From CAVVSQ01 sp963848825 (lineage in GTDB: Bacteria > Planctomycetota > Planctomycetia > Gemmatales > Gemmataceae), in contig CAWKFA010000016.1 of assembly GCA_963848825.1 (NCBI GenBank), forward strand, positions 310,001 through 374,000: DNA of 64,000 nt, written 5' to 3'. A program made the position numbers and the translations under genes. This document shows positions 11,101 to 19,135 of this stretch, piece by piece. The notes under the pieces are model-generated. The model ran no database searches. It saw only the letters and a program-made list of their open reading frames with translations, and was not told the origin of the DNA. The first letter of the stretch is position 1. Every line of letters starts with the position of its first letter.

Positions 11101-11320
11101 TCCCCTCGCCATAACCAAGGTGTGCCGCGTTGAGGCGGCGGATCGGATCGTGCGTGATCCGGTGCTGCTGCATGACCTTGCCCAGGGACTGGATAGGTTC
11201 GATCACCGTCGGCCTGCCGGGGCCAGCCATCTTGTTCGGGTCGATACAAACCAGCCTAAGATCACCATCATCGGTCGGCCCCGAATTCTTTTCGTTAAGA
11301 ACATACAGCTTGCCGCCCAC
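8114..11320 (-). CDS. PQQ-like beta-propeller/TPR protein, main segment
   Basis: The largest in-frame part (about 1040 residues) of a gene running from 12887 to 7763. It contains blade motifs such as GTLVWKKKQAENDLYLAGVF, LLSRSLAWAYPYREQ and GKILWQENL, split by a helical TPR-like stretch (KLVDLGEMLLADGQLQGAVD; LKKALAK). Such proteins resemble outer-membrane assembly factor BamB or quinoprotein propellers in fold only; no catalytic residues could be assigned, so enzymatic PQQ use is not claimed. The upstream frame joins near 11330 (GGKLYVLNEKNSG continues the blade). Downstream frame change is near 8310. Confidence 0.75.
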   Translation of the reverse strand: MGGKLYVLNEKNSGPTDDGDLRLVCIDPNKMAGPGRPTVIEPIQSLGKVMQQHRITHDPIRRLNAAHLGYGEGILVCPTNAGEVLGVDLLSRSLAWAYPYREQMPTPAPVLSNQQMQLQLRGIQVSQPNFASMSAANWHSAPPVIQDGKVVFTAPDANSVHCINLRDGTLVWKKKQAENDLYLAGVFNGKVLIVGKAAVRALSLQDGRQLWYLPTGDLPSGQGVASQNVYYLPLKKGEVMAVDIEKGQVKAHNRAQTAGVSPGNLVFYEGTVISQTPTQIIAYPQLAARLQLAQNALKSDPNNAVKLVDLGEMLLADGQLQGAVDHLKKALAKNVDETNARRAKNKLFEALTDLLSLNFVSAAGRYLEEYRELCKVPDNLPEQRLRQARFFRIVGQGREAEGNLVEAFQMYREFGSLPIHREQGGIAALDDPSHKVPTNVWLRGRISAMIAKAGPEQREPLERKIAEEWQVVQAKKDIDAIRSFVGMFDVNFAVGREARLKLADTIMDAGDRGSFLEAELSLCQLRGAEYKDDPKAAGQALAALARLEEKKGTALSMGLAAAYYRQLGRDFGNVPVRMQGNEPRTGAALLDELASDPRFLPYLEERKLPWVNMKMAVRDLPPTNVGQAPHFIFQPEGDMTPVMKQTRLLLETSGNGSLRLVDLSTNSVRWTQALGLHQQNAQYFYPFLHMQLQPNIAYQPGAKFRFYQTKGNLLVFQVGTAVYGIDADGGKILWQENLLDAQHVAQPTQPIQPGMAGIVPVARQQILADADGYLELMSVNNMTGQQTREPIGHVGAVTASYVALVTQKGLMVLDPLRGGLLWKKLDVHAGARVFGDENYIFVTEGSGGTAGAGRVLRASDGVEVSALDFGVIYQQRIQVSGKRILAAVSNRDNLVIKLYDIPTGKDVWSKIYDSRATILQSEAAGVTGVLDAGGNVSVLDVETGREVLHAGILRGRITADDLKGLKNPLLLQDADHFYVALNKPIEPTKVLGGIQSNNFSNGLRLRRLTVGFCPCIDRRDNARPARRRRPGRPATFTGIAIPLSKTRWWCSISSTNCPWCCSPRVITS

Positions 11321-12105
11321 GGATATCGGCGCGCCAGAAAATGGCTATCGGCAAAGGCGTCGTCCTTGGCGCCGCTGCCCCCGAGGCGCCAGATACAATT
11401 GCCCAGGCGCAGATTGAAGGCATAGAGGGTGTTCTGCAAGACGAGCGGCTTGACCTCCTGGCCGATCTGGCCGGAGTTCCAGATATGAGTCGGAAACTGA
11501 TCGCCAGGCGCCGGAATCGCCAGGTCGTCAATCGCGTAAACGAAGCGATGATCGGTAGACAGCGTACCGTTGAGCGTGTTCTCATAAAGCAGGTTGCTGA
11601 AGCCGGGAGTGACAAAATAGACGTTTAGCCAGCGATCCAGGAGAGTGGGGCGCAATTTGCCATCGGCGAGAACGTTGGCGAGGGCGCCGTCAAAATCGGT
11701 CGATTTCCACGAAATCGAGCCCGCCTTGTTAATGACCTTGCCAGCGGCGTCCTTCTCGTCCTGCAAGAACACGGCGCGTACGTCATGGTAGCTGCGATAG
11801 ACCAATAAGTTGTTGGACGCGATCGGAAAGAAGCCGGGCAGCACCGGGGTGTTGGACATGCTATTCTGCCGGGCAATCGCCTTGTCGACCTGGGCCTTCG
11901 CTTCCGCTCCCTTCTCATCCTCCCCGTCGTCGGCCTTCTCATGAAGGGTGTCACGTTTGAAAAGAACGACATCCAAAAGAGGCGGGCTTCCTTGGGCCTG
12001 GGCGGAGTTGGTCACGTTGCCACGGATATAGGGCCAATCATAAGTGCTGGCGGACTCGGGCCGGGGCGTTTCATCCATCATCTGTTGCAGCTTGCCGAGG
12101 GACAC
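11203..12105 (-). CDS. PQQ-like propeller/TPR protein, middle segment
   Basis: Second reading-frame segment of the 12887-7763 gene, useful from about 12140 to 11335. It reads KLQQMMDETPRPESASTYDW then PYIRGNVTNSAQAQ, then propeller sequence (VYAIDDLAIPAPGDQFPTHI; LGNCIWRLGGSGAKDDAFAD). The last 40 or so residues (basic, low complexity) are out of frame. The conserved WP-Y-RG-N motif after a helical region is typical of planctomycete PQQ/TPR proteins, where the TPR-like N-terminus precedes the propeller. Confidence 0.7.
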   Translation of the reverse strand: MSLGKLQQMMDETPRPESASTYDWPYIRGNVTNSAQAQGSPPLLDVVLFKRDTLHEKADDGEDEKGAEAKAQVDKAIARQNSMSNTPVLPGFFPIASNNLLVYRSYHDVRAVFLQDEKDAAGKVINKAGSISWKSTDFDGALANVLADGKLRPTLLDRWLNVYFVTPGFSNLLYENTLNGTLSTDHRFVYAIDDLAIPAPGDQFPTHIWNSGQIGQEVKPLVLQNTLYAFNLRLGNCIWRLGGSGAKDDAFADSHFLARRYPWAASCMFLTKRIRGRPMMVILGWFVSTRTRWLAPAGRR

Positions 12106-12887
12106 CAGCTCGCCGCCGACCTTGAGGCCGCCAGGTTCGCGCAGGCGGCTTTCGAGCTTGCGCAGGTGGCGTCGGCATTTTTCATGTCGCCGGCACGCCG
12201 GTAGGCCAGCGCTGCCTTAAAAAGCGTCATGTCGTCGATCTTGACCCGCTCGGGATTCATGGCAAATAGCTTTTCAAAGCGCAGCGCCGCCATAAAAAAC
12301 TGGCCTCGATCCATGAAATAAGTAGCCAGGAGATCGTTGGCCTCGATGCCTGCCCTGGTGTGCAGATAGCGCTGCGCCACTTCGGCCAGCATTTCGCGGT
12401 TGCCGGTTGACTTGGCCGTTGTCAGCTGATTTTTCGCGGGGGCGCCAAAGCGCTGTTCATAAACGTCCAAACCTTCTTCCGGCATCGAACCAAGCAGGTT
12501 GTTTGCTTCAAATTTGACGCTGGCCCAGCGCTGCATCTTTTTACCAGTCGAGTCGACTTCCGTGACCTGGGCGTAGAAGTCTTCCTTGTTGTCCAGGATT
12601 TTTTGAATGGCGGTAACCGCGTCCTGCCAGGCTTTGTCCTTCATGCAATCGCGGGCCACGTTCAGATACTGGCGGAAGTTCGTGTTCTCGACCAGCTTGA
12701 TGGCGCTGAATTGCGCGGGAGTGGTGGCTTCGGCGGTCTTCGCAGATGGTTTGTTCGCCGGTTGTTCGAAAATAAGCTGTGCAGGCGGGGGTTGCTGGCC
12801 GGTGACCGCCTGGGCCCAATAGAGGCCGGCAGCAATGCCCAAGACAACAAAAGCGAGCCCCGCGCCGATGCCGATTTTTCTGCCCAT
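12078..12887 (-). CDS. PQQ-like propeller/TPR protein, N-terminal segment with membrane anchor
   Basis: The start is set at ATG 12887 (MGRKIGIGAGLAFVVLGIAA), preceded by GAGGGA; codons further upstream give unlikely basic sequence. Residues 7-27 form a membrane anchor or uncleaved signal, followed by a proline-rich linker (QQPPPAQL) and helical TPR-like repeats (AWQDAVTAIQKILDNKEDFY; LLATYFMDRGQFFMAALRFE). The frame breaks near 12110-12150 after ALAYRRAGDMKNADATC. Joined over four breaks the whole protein would be about 1700 residues, facing the periplasm. Confidence 0.7.
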   Translation of the reverse strand: MGRKIGIGAGLAFVVLGIAAGLYWAQAVTGQQPPPAQLIFEQPANKPSAKTAEATTPAQFSAIKLVENTNFRQYLNVARDCMKDKAWQDAVTAIQKILDNKEDFYAQVTEVDSTGKKMQRWASVKFEANNLLGSMPEEGLDVYEQRFGAPAKNQLTTAKSTGNREMLAEVAQRYLHTRAGIEANDLLATYFMDRGQFFMAALRFEKLFAMNPERVKIDDMTLFKAALAYRRAGDMKNADATCASSKAACANLAASRSAASWCPSASCNR

Positions 12888-13272
12888 GGCTTGTATCCCT
12901 CTACCTTCGCTAACAACCTGAACTGATTGTTGCCATCGCAACCCCTGTTGGCAAGGACAAACCCTATCCTCTATATGTATGTAATAGGGACGACGAATAT
13001 CGTTCCTGCTAACCCGCCGCGCCTGCGCAGGCCGGAGCCGGCCCTGTCCCTGCCGCACGTTTCTTTTCGACGATATCGATGTTTTCGGGAATTTCTGCTC
13101 AGGCTCACGGCGCGTGCCGGCGCTCTGGGCTTTCATTTCATCAAAATTCAAATTTCCACGTTATATATTTGCCCGGGCCGTGCCTTACTTTTGGGGCCGG
13201 CCACGCGCTTATGCTAAAATCCTGGTCGCGCCACGTGCCGGCCTGGCGGCCACGAAAGTGAAACTCGGGGGC
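12888..13272. other. 385-bp divergent intergenic region
   Basis: Separates the minus-strand propeller gene from the plus-strand membrane-protein gene, so it should hold both promoters. The stretch around 13134-13170 is AT-rich relative to its surroundings. No convincing -35/-10 pair, operator or RNA gene could be picked out by eye. Confidence 0.4.
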
Positions 13273-15069
13273 ATGATGGACATTTGCAGCGGTCTAACGG
13301 TCCTGGGAACCTGCCTCGTTATCGTGGCGGTCGTTGGCCATGCGCTTTGGATGCTGGCCGCGGGGCTACTGCGTGCGTTGTCCAATGGGAGTCCCCCACT
13401 TCCAGCGGACAGGCGGTCATGCCCACGTTGTGGTACGACGTTCGCCAGAAGACTACGCAGTTGTCCCGAGTGCGATCCGGCACCTGACGATGCGGAAGAT
13501 CGCGCGTTGCGCCGCCTTGACATTGCCTCCCAGCAAATCCGGGCACTCGCGCAAGACGGCTTCCTCGATGAAGCCGTTGCTGACCAGGCTATTCACTCCA
13601 TTGCCACGCGGCAGGCAGATCTTCTTCCCATCCTGGCCGAGGATGTAAAAGTGCCGCCCACGGTCGCCGAGGAGGCCCTCCGCGACAGCGTACCGCCTTT
13701 GGAGCCCGTTGCTATCTCCATTCCCGTGGTGGCCGGGACACCTCCGGTGCCCCAGCGCACGTGGGGCGAGATGATGGCAGGCTTCATGGAGGAGAGCAAC
13801 ATACTTTGGGGAGAGCTTGTCGGCGGGCTGCTGATTGTGGGGTGTTCCATCGCCCTGGTGATCAGCTTGTGGCAGACGCTGGCCGAGATTCCCTATTTCC
13901 CCTTCCTGATCTTTGCCGCTATCACGGGCGGACTGTTTAGTGCCGGCCTCTATTCCCTTTCCCATTGGAAACTGGAAGCTACCAGCCGTGGCCTGTTGAT
14001 GATTGCCACGCTGCTGACGCCGCTCGATTTTCTGGTCCTGGCGGGCCTCACACGAGGGCGCGGCGATCTGCTCGATGTGGTAACTGAACTGGCCAGCGTC
14101 CTTCTTTTCGCGGCCCTGGTCTGGAGTTCGGGGCGAATCCTCCTGGGCACGCGCCACGCGCCCTCTCAAGGAGAGCCTGGCTTCGCGCACGGTCCCTGGC
14201 TGATGACATTGGCGGTGATTGGCGCCTCCGCGACGCAGCTTCTGGTACCCCACCTGCTGGCCGATTTTCCACCATCTCCTTCGGTTTTTATGGTGTTGAG
14301 CCTGACGCCCGGTATTCTCCAGGTCATTGTCTTCGCGATGATGTTGATAAGTTTGCTCGGGCAACAATCATTGCACGGCTCGCAGGTCAATAAACTGCTT
14401 TTGCTATTGGGCTGCACCATGTTCGCCGTGGTGGTGGCGCTTGGGTTTATCGTCTACTGGAGCGCTGGCCCGGCCTGGGCGCTGGGGCACCTGGCTGTGC
14501 CAATCACCGTGGCGGCCTGGCCGCTGCTTTTTGTTGGTGCCGCCATCGAACTGGGGTTCGTGCCGCGATTGTTGCAACCGACGCCAGAGACCGGCGATGC
14601 CAATGCAGAGATTCATGGCCTCGCACCGGCCGTCGCACGACTTATCGGCACCAGCCTGGCAATGGTCGGTGCCGGGATCATGCTGACGACAGAGGTCCTG
14701 GCCTGGCCAAGGCCCATTCCAATGATGGTGATCGGCGCCTTGAATGCCGCGGTCATGGCCGGCATCGCCCTGTGGCCCACTACCAAGGGGAAAGTGCAAC
14801 TTTACGCGCATGTTCCGGCCCTGGCCTTTCTGACTGTCAGTTTTCTCACTGCTTTTCATGGCGTGCGCGGCGAGTTCACGGGCGACGAAGCCGCTCTTGG
14901 CCGCCATATGACGGAACTGCTAACGTCGCCGGCGACTGGCCAGGCGCTGACTATCTTGACGGCCCTGCTCGCGCTGGCCTCCGAGATTTTTCGAAGTAGA
15001 GATCGCGCCGGGAAGCATTGCTTTACCTGGCCGCCAGCGGCGCTGCAGGCCTCACAGCCCTTCTTTTAA
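13273..15069 (+). CDS. Giant polytopic membrane protein, N-terminal segment with zinc ribbon
   Basis: First of four frame segments of one gene, 13273-18883 (about 1870 codons). Start at ATG 13273 (or 13276). A membrane helix (residues about 9-33) is followed by a CxxC-x10-CxxC zinc ribbon (C50, C53, C64, C67; RSCPRCGTTFARRLRSCPEC), a helical linker, then regularly spaced hydrophobic segments from about residue 175 (LVGGLLIVGCSIALVISLW). The frame breaks near 15010. No transporter or enzyme family was recognised. Similar very large, poorly conserved integral membrane proteins with N-terminal zinc ribbons occur in planctomycetes; function unknown. Confidence 0.7.
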   Translation: MMDICSGLTVLGTCLVIVAVVGHALWMLAAGLLRALSNGSPPLPADRRSCPRCGTTFARRLRSCPECDPAPDDAEDRALRRLDIASQQIRALAQDGFLDEAVADQAIHSIATRQADLLPILAEDVKVPPTVAEEALRDSVPPLEPVAISIPVVAGTPPVPQRTWGEMMAGFMEESNILWGELVGGLLIVGCSIALVISLWQTLAEIPYFPFLIFAAITGGLFSAGLYSLSHWKLEATSRGLLMIATLLTPLDFLVLAGLTRGRGDLLDVVTELASVLLFAALVWSSGRILLGTRHAPSQGEPGFAHGPWLMTLAVIGASATQLLVPHLLADFPPSPSVFMVLSLTPGILQVIVFAMMLISLLGQQSLHGSQVNKLLLLLGCTMFAVVVALGFIVYWSAGPAWALGHLAVPITVAAWPLLFVGAAIELGFVPRLLQPTPETGDANAEIHGLAPAVARLIGTSLAMVGAGIMLTTEVLAWPRPIPMMVIGALNAAVMAGIALWPTTKGKVQLYAHVPALAFLTVSFLTAFHGVRGEFTGDEAALGRHMTELLTSPATGQALTILTALLALASEIFRSRDRAGKHCFTWPPAALQASQPFF

Positions 15070-17519
15070 TCAGCTTCGAAGCGACCGTTGCCTCGACAGT
15101 TTGCTGCGTTGGCGTGGCAATGGTTTGGCTGATGCTGGCGTGGCGCCGACGTTGGCCCTGGCTCTATGCGGCTTCCGAGGGGGCAACCGTGCTGGCGGTT
15201 TTGCTGGGCACTGCCACCTGGCTTAACTACCACGCCGCTGAATTTGATCCAACGCGAATCCTGCAGACCTACGGCCTGGCATTGACAGGCCTCAGCCTGC
15301 TCTGGGCGTCGGCGCGATTTCTATGCCGCAAGCAACCGCTGGCACTTGCCCTGGCCGAGCCTGGGTGGCGCGGCGTGGATTGGCTGCTGTCCGCTACCTT
15401 AATGGTGGGCAGCTTAATTGTTGTCGGCATTTATCTCGTTCCTGAAGTGATGGCCGAAGTCGGCATGGCGGTCCGTCATCGAGGTGCCGGTAATCTCTTC
15501 GCAGTCCCACCCCTCGACCTGGGTAGGTGCTGGACCGCCCTCGGTTTGATGGCTGCCAGCCTGATATTACGCCTGTGGGGAAGCAGGCCGCGTGATGTCG
15601 TGCTCGGATGTTTTCTCTGGTTGTTGACCGCGGCGGGTGTGGTGGCTTACACGTGGAGCGAGGCATTGGCCGCCGGTTCCATGGCCCGTTGGGCGCTAAC
15701 CATTGCCTTCTTGCTGGGGTCGTGCCTCCTCTGGTTGCGAACCACACTTCGCCGCCAGGGTGAACGCCTGGGCATCGTTTGGACCGGCACCTGGAATGTG
15801 AGCCGCGCTAGCCGAATCGTTTTGATCCTCGGCTCGGTGTTGCCCGTGCTGTTCATTACGGGAATGGTAGCCGCCGTTGGCTTCCGTGGCGGTCATCCTC
15901 CCGGGCCTCATGCGGATACGGTGTTCGCCTGGATGGGCTGGACGGTCAACGTCGTGGTGCCATTGCTCATTCTTGCCATCACGCTCACGGGCCACGGTGC
16001 ACGCGAAAACGAGCCCGGCTATATATTTGCCGCCAACTTGGTGCTGCTGGCCACGGTGACCGGAGGCTACGCGTTGGGCGTGGTCACGGGCGGCGGCGTA
16101 CTGGACGACTCTCACGTAATCTTTCTGTTGCAACTCGCCGCCATGATTATTCCCCTGGGAACAATGGCCTGGCTGGCCAGCGGCCGCTGGCGCCACCGCC
16201 CGTTACAAGTTCTGCATCTTTCCCTGGCTGTCACCGCGCAAGTGGCGCTCCTGATGCCAGCCTTTGTCGGCTTACTCACCCATGAAGCTGGACCGTGGCC
16301 GCCCCTGGTAATTCAAACCGCGACCTGGGCCGGGTGGGCCAGTTTACTCCTGTGCGTGGCGGCTGCCTTTTGGCTAACTGCTGTGTGGCAACCTTCGGGC
16401 AGCATTCATGTGTTTGCCATTGCCGGGTTGGCTGTGGGGATAACGATCGCTTGTGCAGTGGCCTCGGCAAGTGCAGACCCCTGGGCTTCTTACCACGTGC
16501 TTTGCCTCACCTGGACCACTTTGGCTTTCATGATCTTGGCGGGCCAGTGGCTAGACTTGGCGAATAATGGGGCAGGAAGCAGGGTTGGGTCACGCCTGGC
16601 CGAGCTTTTTCGCGTTGACGCCGCGCAGCGCTGGATAAATACGATCGGCGCTTTCGTCGTGCTGCTGGCTTTCGGCGGCGCGGCCAATGACCCGGGACGG
16701 CCCTACTGGGCTGGCGCCTTCACGCTGACAGTTGCAATCCTGGCGGGGGCATCCGCAATCAGATCACGGCAGGTAGGCTATGTTTTCGCGTCGGGCTTGT
16801 TACTCAATCTCGTCGCTTGTCTGGCCTGGCAAGCCTGGCAGCCAGAACGCCCATGGTTGATGATTTGGCTCGATGCGAAACCCGACGCTGCCATCGACTT
16901 CGTCCTCTTGCAGATTTTGGCGCTCGCTGGCGGTTCGCTGGCGTGGTCGCTCATTGGCGGTCACTTGCCCAAACGGCAGGTAGCGATCGAACTAACGCTT
17001 GACCATCAACCCTACAGCCGCACGGCACTGTTTCTTGCGGTTGGGACTTTGATGGTCCTGGGAATAGCGGCAATTGCCAGCGATGTTTTACATCTTGGCC
17101 TGCAAGTGCATGGTCCCCTGGTTTGGTGGGTGGTCGCTCTGACGGGGCTGGCCCAGCTACGTGACCTTTGGACCACCAGAACGCAACCCGGCAGACCCTT
17201 GGCGATGTGCTACCTTCTGGGATTGGCGATAGGGAGCCTGGTCCTGCACCAGGCGGCACTGGCGCCGCGCGATCTCGGCTGGTACACGGCCTTGTGGCTA
17301 GCGGGCCATGTTTTCCTGGCCAGTGTCTGCGCCTACCAGTTGCGCTTGCCAGGCCAACTCGAGGAAGCCGCGGAACCCTGGTTTCTGCCACTGCAAGCTT
17401 TCGTAGGCCTGGCGGTCGTTGGCTTAAGTTTCTGGATCTGTCTCGATTTCGCGGCGCTTTCTGAACGCCTGGCCGGCGCCTGGCGCTTGGCTTGCTCACC
17501 GCCGCCGCTCTGTTACTGA
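15018..17519 (+). CDS. Giant polytopic membrane protein, second segment
   Basis: Continues the 13273 gene after a frame change near 15010 (ALLYLAASGAAGLTALLL follows the end of the previous frame without a gap). It is almost wholly made of membrane helices separated by short polar loops, with Arg-rich cytoplasmic-type loops such as AWRRRWPW and WLRTTLRRQGERLG. The stop at 17519 is out of the natural frame: between about 17490 and 17560 the open frame is LGLLTAAALLLTKRRPALAD, after which the same frame as this segment resumes, indicating two compensating indels. Confidence 0.65.
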   Translation: MLYLAASGAAGLTALLLISFEATVASTVCCVGVAMVWLMLAWRRRWPWLYAASEGATVLAVLLGTATWLNYHAAEFDPTRILQTYGLALTGLSLLWASARFLCRKQPLALALAEPGWRGVDWLLSATLMVGSLIVVGIYLVPEVMAEVGMAVRHRGAGNLFAVPPLDLGRCWTALGLMAASLILRLWGSRPRDVVLGCFLWLLTAAGVVAYTWSEALAAGSMARWALTIAFLLGSCLLWLRTTLRRQGERLGIVWTGTWNVSRASRIVLILGSVLPVLFITGMVAAVGFRGGHPPGPHADTVFAWMGWTVNVVVPLLILAITLTGHGARENEPGYIFAANLVLLATVTGGYALGVVTGGGVLDDSHVIFLLQLAAMIIPLGTMAWLASGRWRHRPLQVLHLSLAVTAQVALLMPAFVGLLTHEAGPWPPLVIQTATWAGWASLLLCVAAAFWLTAVWQPSGSIHVFAIAGLAVGITIACAVASASADPWASYHVLCLTWTTLAFMILAGQWLDLANNGAGSRVGSRLAELFRVDAAQRWINTIGAFVVLLAFGGAANDPGRPYWAGAFTLTVAILAGASAIRSRQVGYVFASGLLLNLVACLAWQAWQPERPWLMIWLDAKPDAAIDFVLLQILALAGGSLAWSLIGGHLPKRQVAIELTLDHQPYSRTALFLAVGTLMVLGIAAIASDVLHLGLQVHGPLVWWVVALTGLAQLRDLWTTRTQPGRPLAMCYLLGLAIGSLVLHQAALAPRDLGWYTALWLAGHVFLASVCAYQLRLPGQLEEAAEPWFLPLQAFVGLAVVGLSFWICLDFAALSERLAGAWRLACSPPPLCY

Positions 17520-17561
17520 CGAAACGACGGCCAGCGCTGGCCGATCTTTACCACATAACGC

Positions 17562-18062
17562 TTGGCCTCGGCGCTGACGGCATTGGCTTGCTCCTGGGCT
17601 TTTCTGGAGAGGGATATTCCGGCTCCGTGGCTTAATCGCAATGCCTTGCTCCTGACGGTGCTTGTCGCGTCAGGTCTGGCATTTCTTTTTGGGCCGGGCA
17701 GGTTCCAAGTCGTCGGCGCCTGGCGAAGCGCCGCCAGCAACATGGGCAAAGCCATGCTCCAGACGGCCGCCGTGATCTTGGCCAGCCTGCTACTCCAGGA
17801 GTTCTTGCTCTACGATCCTGCACTACGCACCACGCCGCTCAGCTGGACCGCCGCCGCGCTGGTCGGCGCGGCCATGGCGTGGCTGATCGTAGTGGCACTG
17901 CGCGTGGCGCTGGCCCGAAGCGATGCCCAGCCTATTACGGGCACCATGCGCCTGCGTTGCGTATGGGCGCCGAGTTATTGTTGGTTCTTCTTCTCGTTCA
18001 CGTACGTCTCAATGCCCCCGACTGGATTCCTGGCTTCCTGGGCGAGAAATGGCCCATCGTGA
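17562..18062 (+). CDS. Giant polytopic membrane protein, third segment
   Basis: Same reading frame as the second segment, reopened after a 70-bp detour. It carries SALTALACSWAFLERDIPAP, then two hydrophobic segments (NALLLTVLVASGLAFLFGPG; TAAVILASLLLQEFLLYDPA). Useful sequence ends near 17945, where the frame changes again; the remaining codons to 18062 are a shadow. The TTG at 17562 is not a real start. Confidence 0.5.
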   Translation: MASALTALACSWAFLERDIPAPWLNRNALLLTVLVASGLAFLFGPGRFQVVGAWRSAASNMGKAMLQTAAVILASLLLQEFLLYDPALRTTPLSWTAAALVGAAMAWLIVVALRVALARSDAQPITGTMRLRCVWAPSYCWFFFSFTYVSMPPTGFLASWARNGPS

Positions 18063-18883
18063 TGATGGTGCTGGGATTTGTTGGCGTTGGTCTGGCGGAA
18101 TTATTTCAGCGGCGAAACCTGCCCGTGCTGGCAGGCCCGCTTCGTCAAACCAGCCTCTTTCTGCCACTGTTGCCCCTGGTCGCTTATATCATCCGGCCAA
18201 TCGCGGACTTCGGTGTCCTGAGGGAAGCCGTGCCTGGCATGCAACCCTTCCTTCGTTTTCTCGATCGCATGCCCGATCACTTCGCGTTCAATGCCGGCCT
18301 TTGGTTTTCGTTAGGACTCCTTTATGCCGTGCTGGCGCTCTTGCGGCGTGCCTCGGGCTATGCCCTGATGGCGGCCCTGGCAGCGAATTTCGGGCTCTGG
18401 GTGATCTACGCCCATAACGAAACCCTGGCGTTTCTTCTCCATCCGCAGGTCTGGTTGGTGCCGGTCGGCCTCATTCTGCTCGCCGTCGAAACCTTGCACC
18501 GCGACCACTTGAATCATGAGCAAGCTCAGGGCATTCGCTATGCCGGCCTTCTCGTCATTTACATCTCCTCGACGGCCGACATGTTCATTACCGGGCTTGG
18601 CAACTCCTATGTGTTGCCGATCTTCCTGGCTCTGCTGGCCGTGGCCGGCGTGCTGATCGGGATTTTGCTGCGTATTTGCGCTTTCCTGACGATGGGCGTG
18701 ACGTTTCTAGCCCTCGTTGTTTTCGCACAAATTTGGCACGCTGCCGTGGACCGGGCTCAAACCTGGGTCTGGTGGGTGTCCGGTATCGTCCTTGGCGCCG
18801 CCATCCTGGCCCTTTTTGCCGTCTTCGAGAAACGCCGTGCCGACGTGGTGCGCGTGCTCGACGAAATTCGCCATTGGCGCTAA
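17879..18883 (+). CDS. Giant polytopic membrane protein, C-terminal segment
   Basis: Last frame of the 13273-18883 gene, useful from about 17960 (MGAELLLVLLLVHVRLNAPD). At least eight hydrophobic segments follow, ending with a short cytoplasmic-type tail (EKRRADVVRVLDEIRHWR). The final 22 coding bases (18857-18878) recur at 19064-19085 and, with one mismatch, at 20636-20657 inside the following repeat array, so the array duplicated the 3' end of this gene. Confidence 0.65.
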   Translation: MADRSGTARGAGPKRCPAYYGHHAPALRMGAELLLVLLLVHVRLNAPDWIPGFLGEKWPIVMMVLGFVGVGLAELFQRRNLPVLAGPLRQTSLFLPLLPLVAYIIRPIADFGVLREAVPGMQPFLRFLDRMPDHFAFNAGLWFSLGLLYAVLALLRRASGYALMAALAANFGLWVIYAHNETLAFLLHPQVWLVPVGLILLAVETLHRDHLNHEQAQGIRYAGLLVIYISSTADMFITGLGNSYVLPIFLALLAVAGVLIGILLRICAFLTMGVTFLALVVFAQIWHAAVDRAQTWVWWVSGIVLGAAILALFAVFEKRRADVVRVLDEIRHWR

Positions 18884-18907
18884 CAGATTAAATCACCGCC
18901 CTGGCCC

Positions 18908-19051
18908 GTAGGGTGGCGTCGAGCGTACTCGCGCTGACCCACCGAAACGCGCACAATAATGTTCGTGATCCAGGGAATTTCTTTTGGCGATTAAACCAGC
19001 GCCATCGGTTATTTCGGTGGGTCAGCGCGAGTACGCTCGACGCCACCCTAC
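18908..19051. repeat. 144-bp inverted-repeat element, copy 1
   Basis: Perfect 40-nt arms (18908-18947 and 19012-19051), starting GTAGGGTGGCGTCGAGCG and ending with its complement, around a loop that includes CACAATAATGTTCGTGATCC and CAGCGCCATCGG. It begins 25 bp after the stop of the membrane-protein gene. Two further copies follow (19089-20615 interrupted, and 20667-20808). Such long-armed elements would fold into a stable cruciform or RNA hairpin. Confidence 0.9.
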
Positions 19052-19135
19052 ATGTTTGCGGAACTCGACGAAATTCGCCATTGGCCCCCGAGCGTACTTG
19101 CGCTGATCCACCGAAACGCGGCACAATAATATTCA

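Noticed and set aside
8114..11320. PQQ-dependent alcohol or glucose dehydrogenase
   Set aside because: Only propeller-blade motifs are seen; the disulfide, Asp base and calcium ligands could not be found.
6477..12887. Genuine pseudogenes
   Set aside because: All segments keep conserved motifs on both sides of each break and several breaks are at G/C runs; sequence error is more likely, though not proven.
13453..14367. 304-residue minus-strand ORF
   Set aside because: Antisense of the membrane protein, very rich in Gln/Arg/His as expected from reversed hydrophobic codons.
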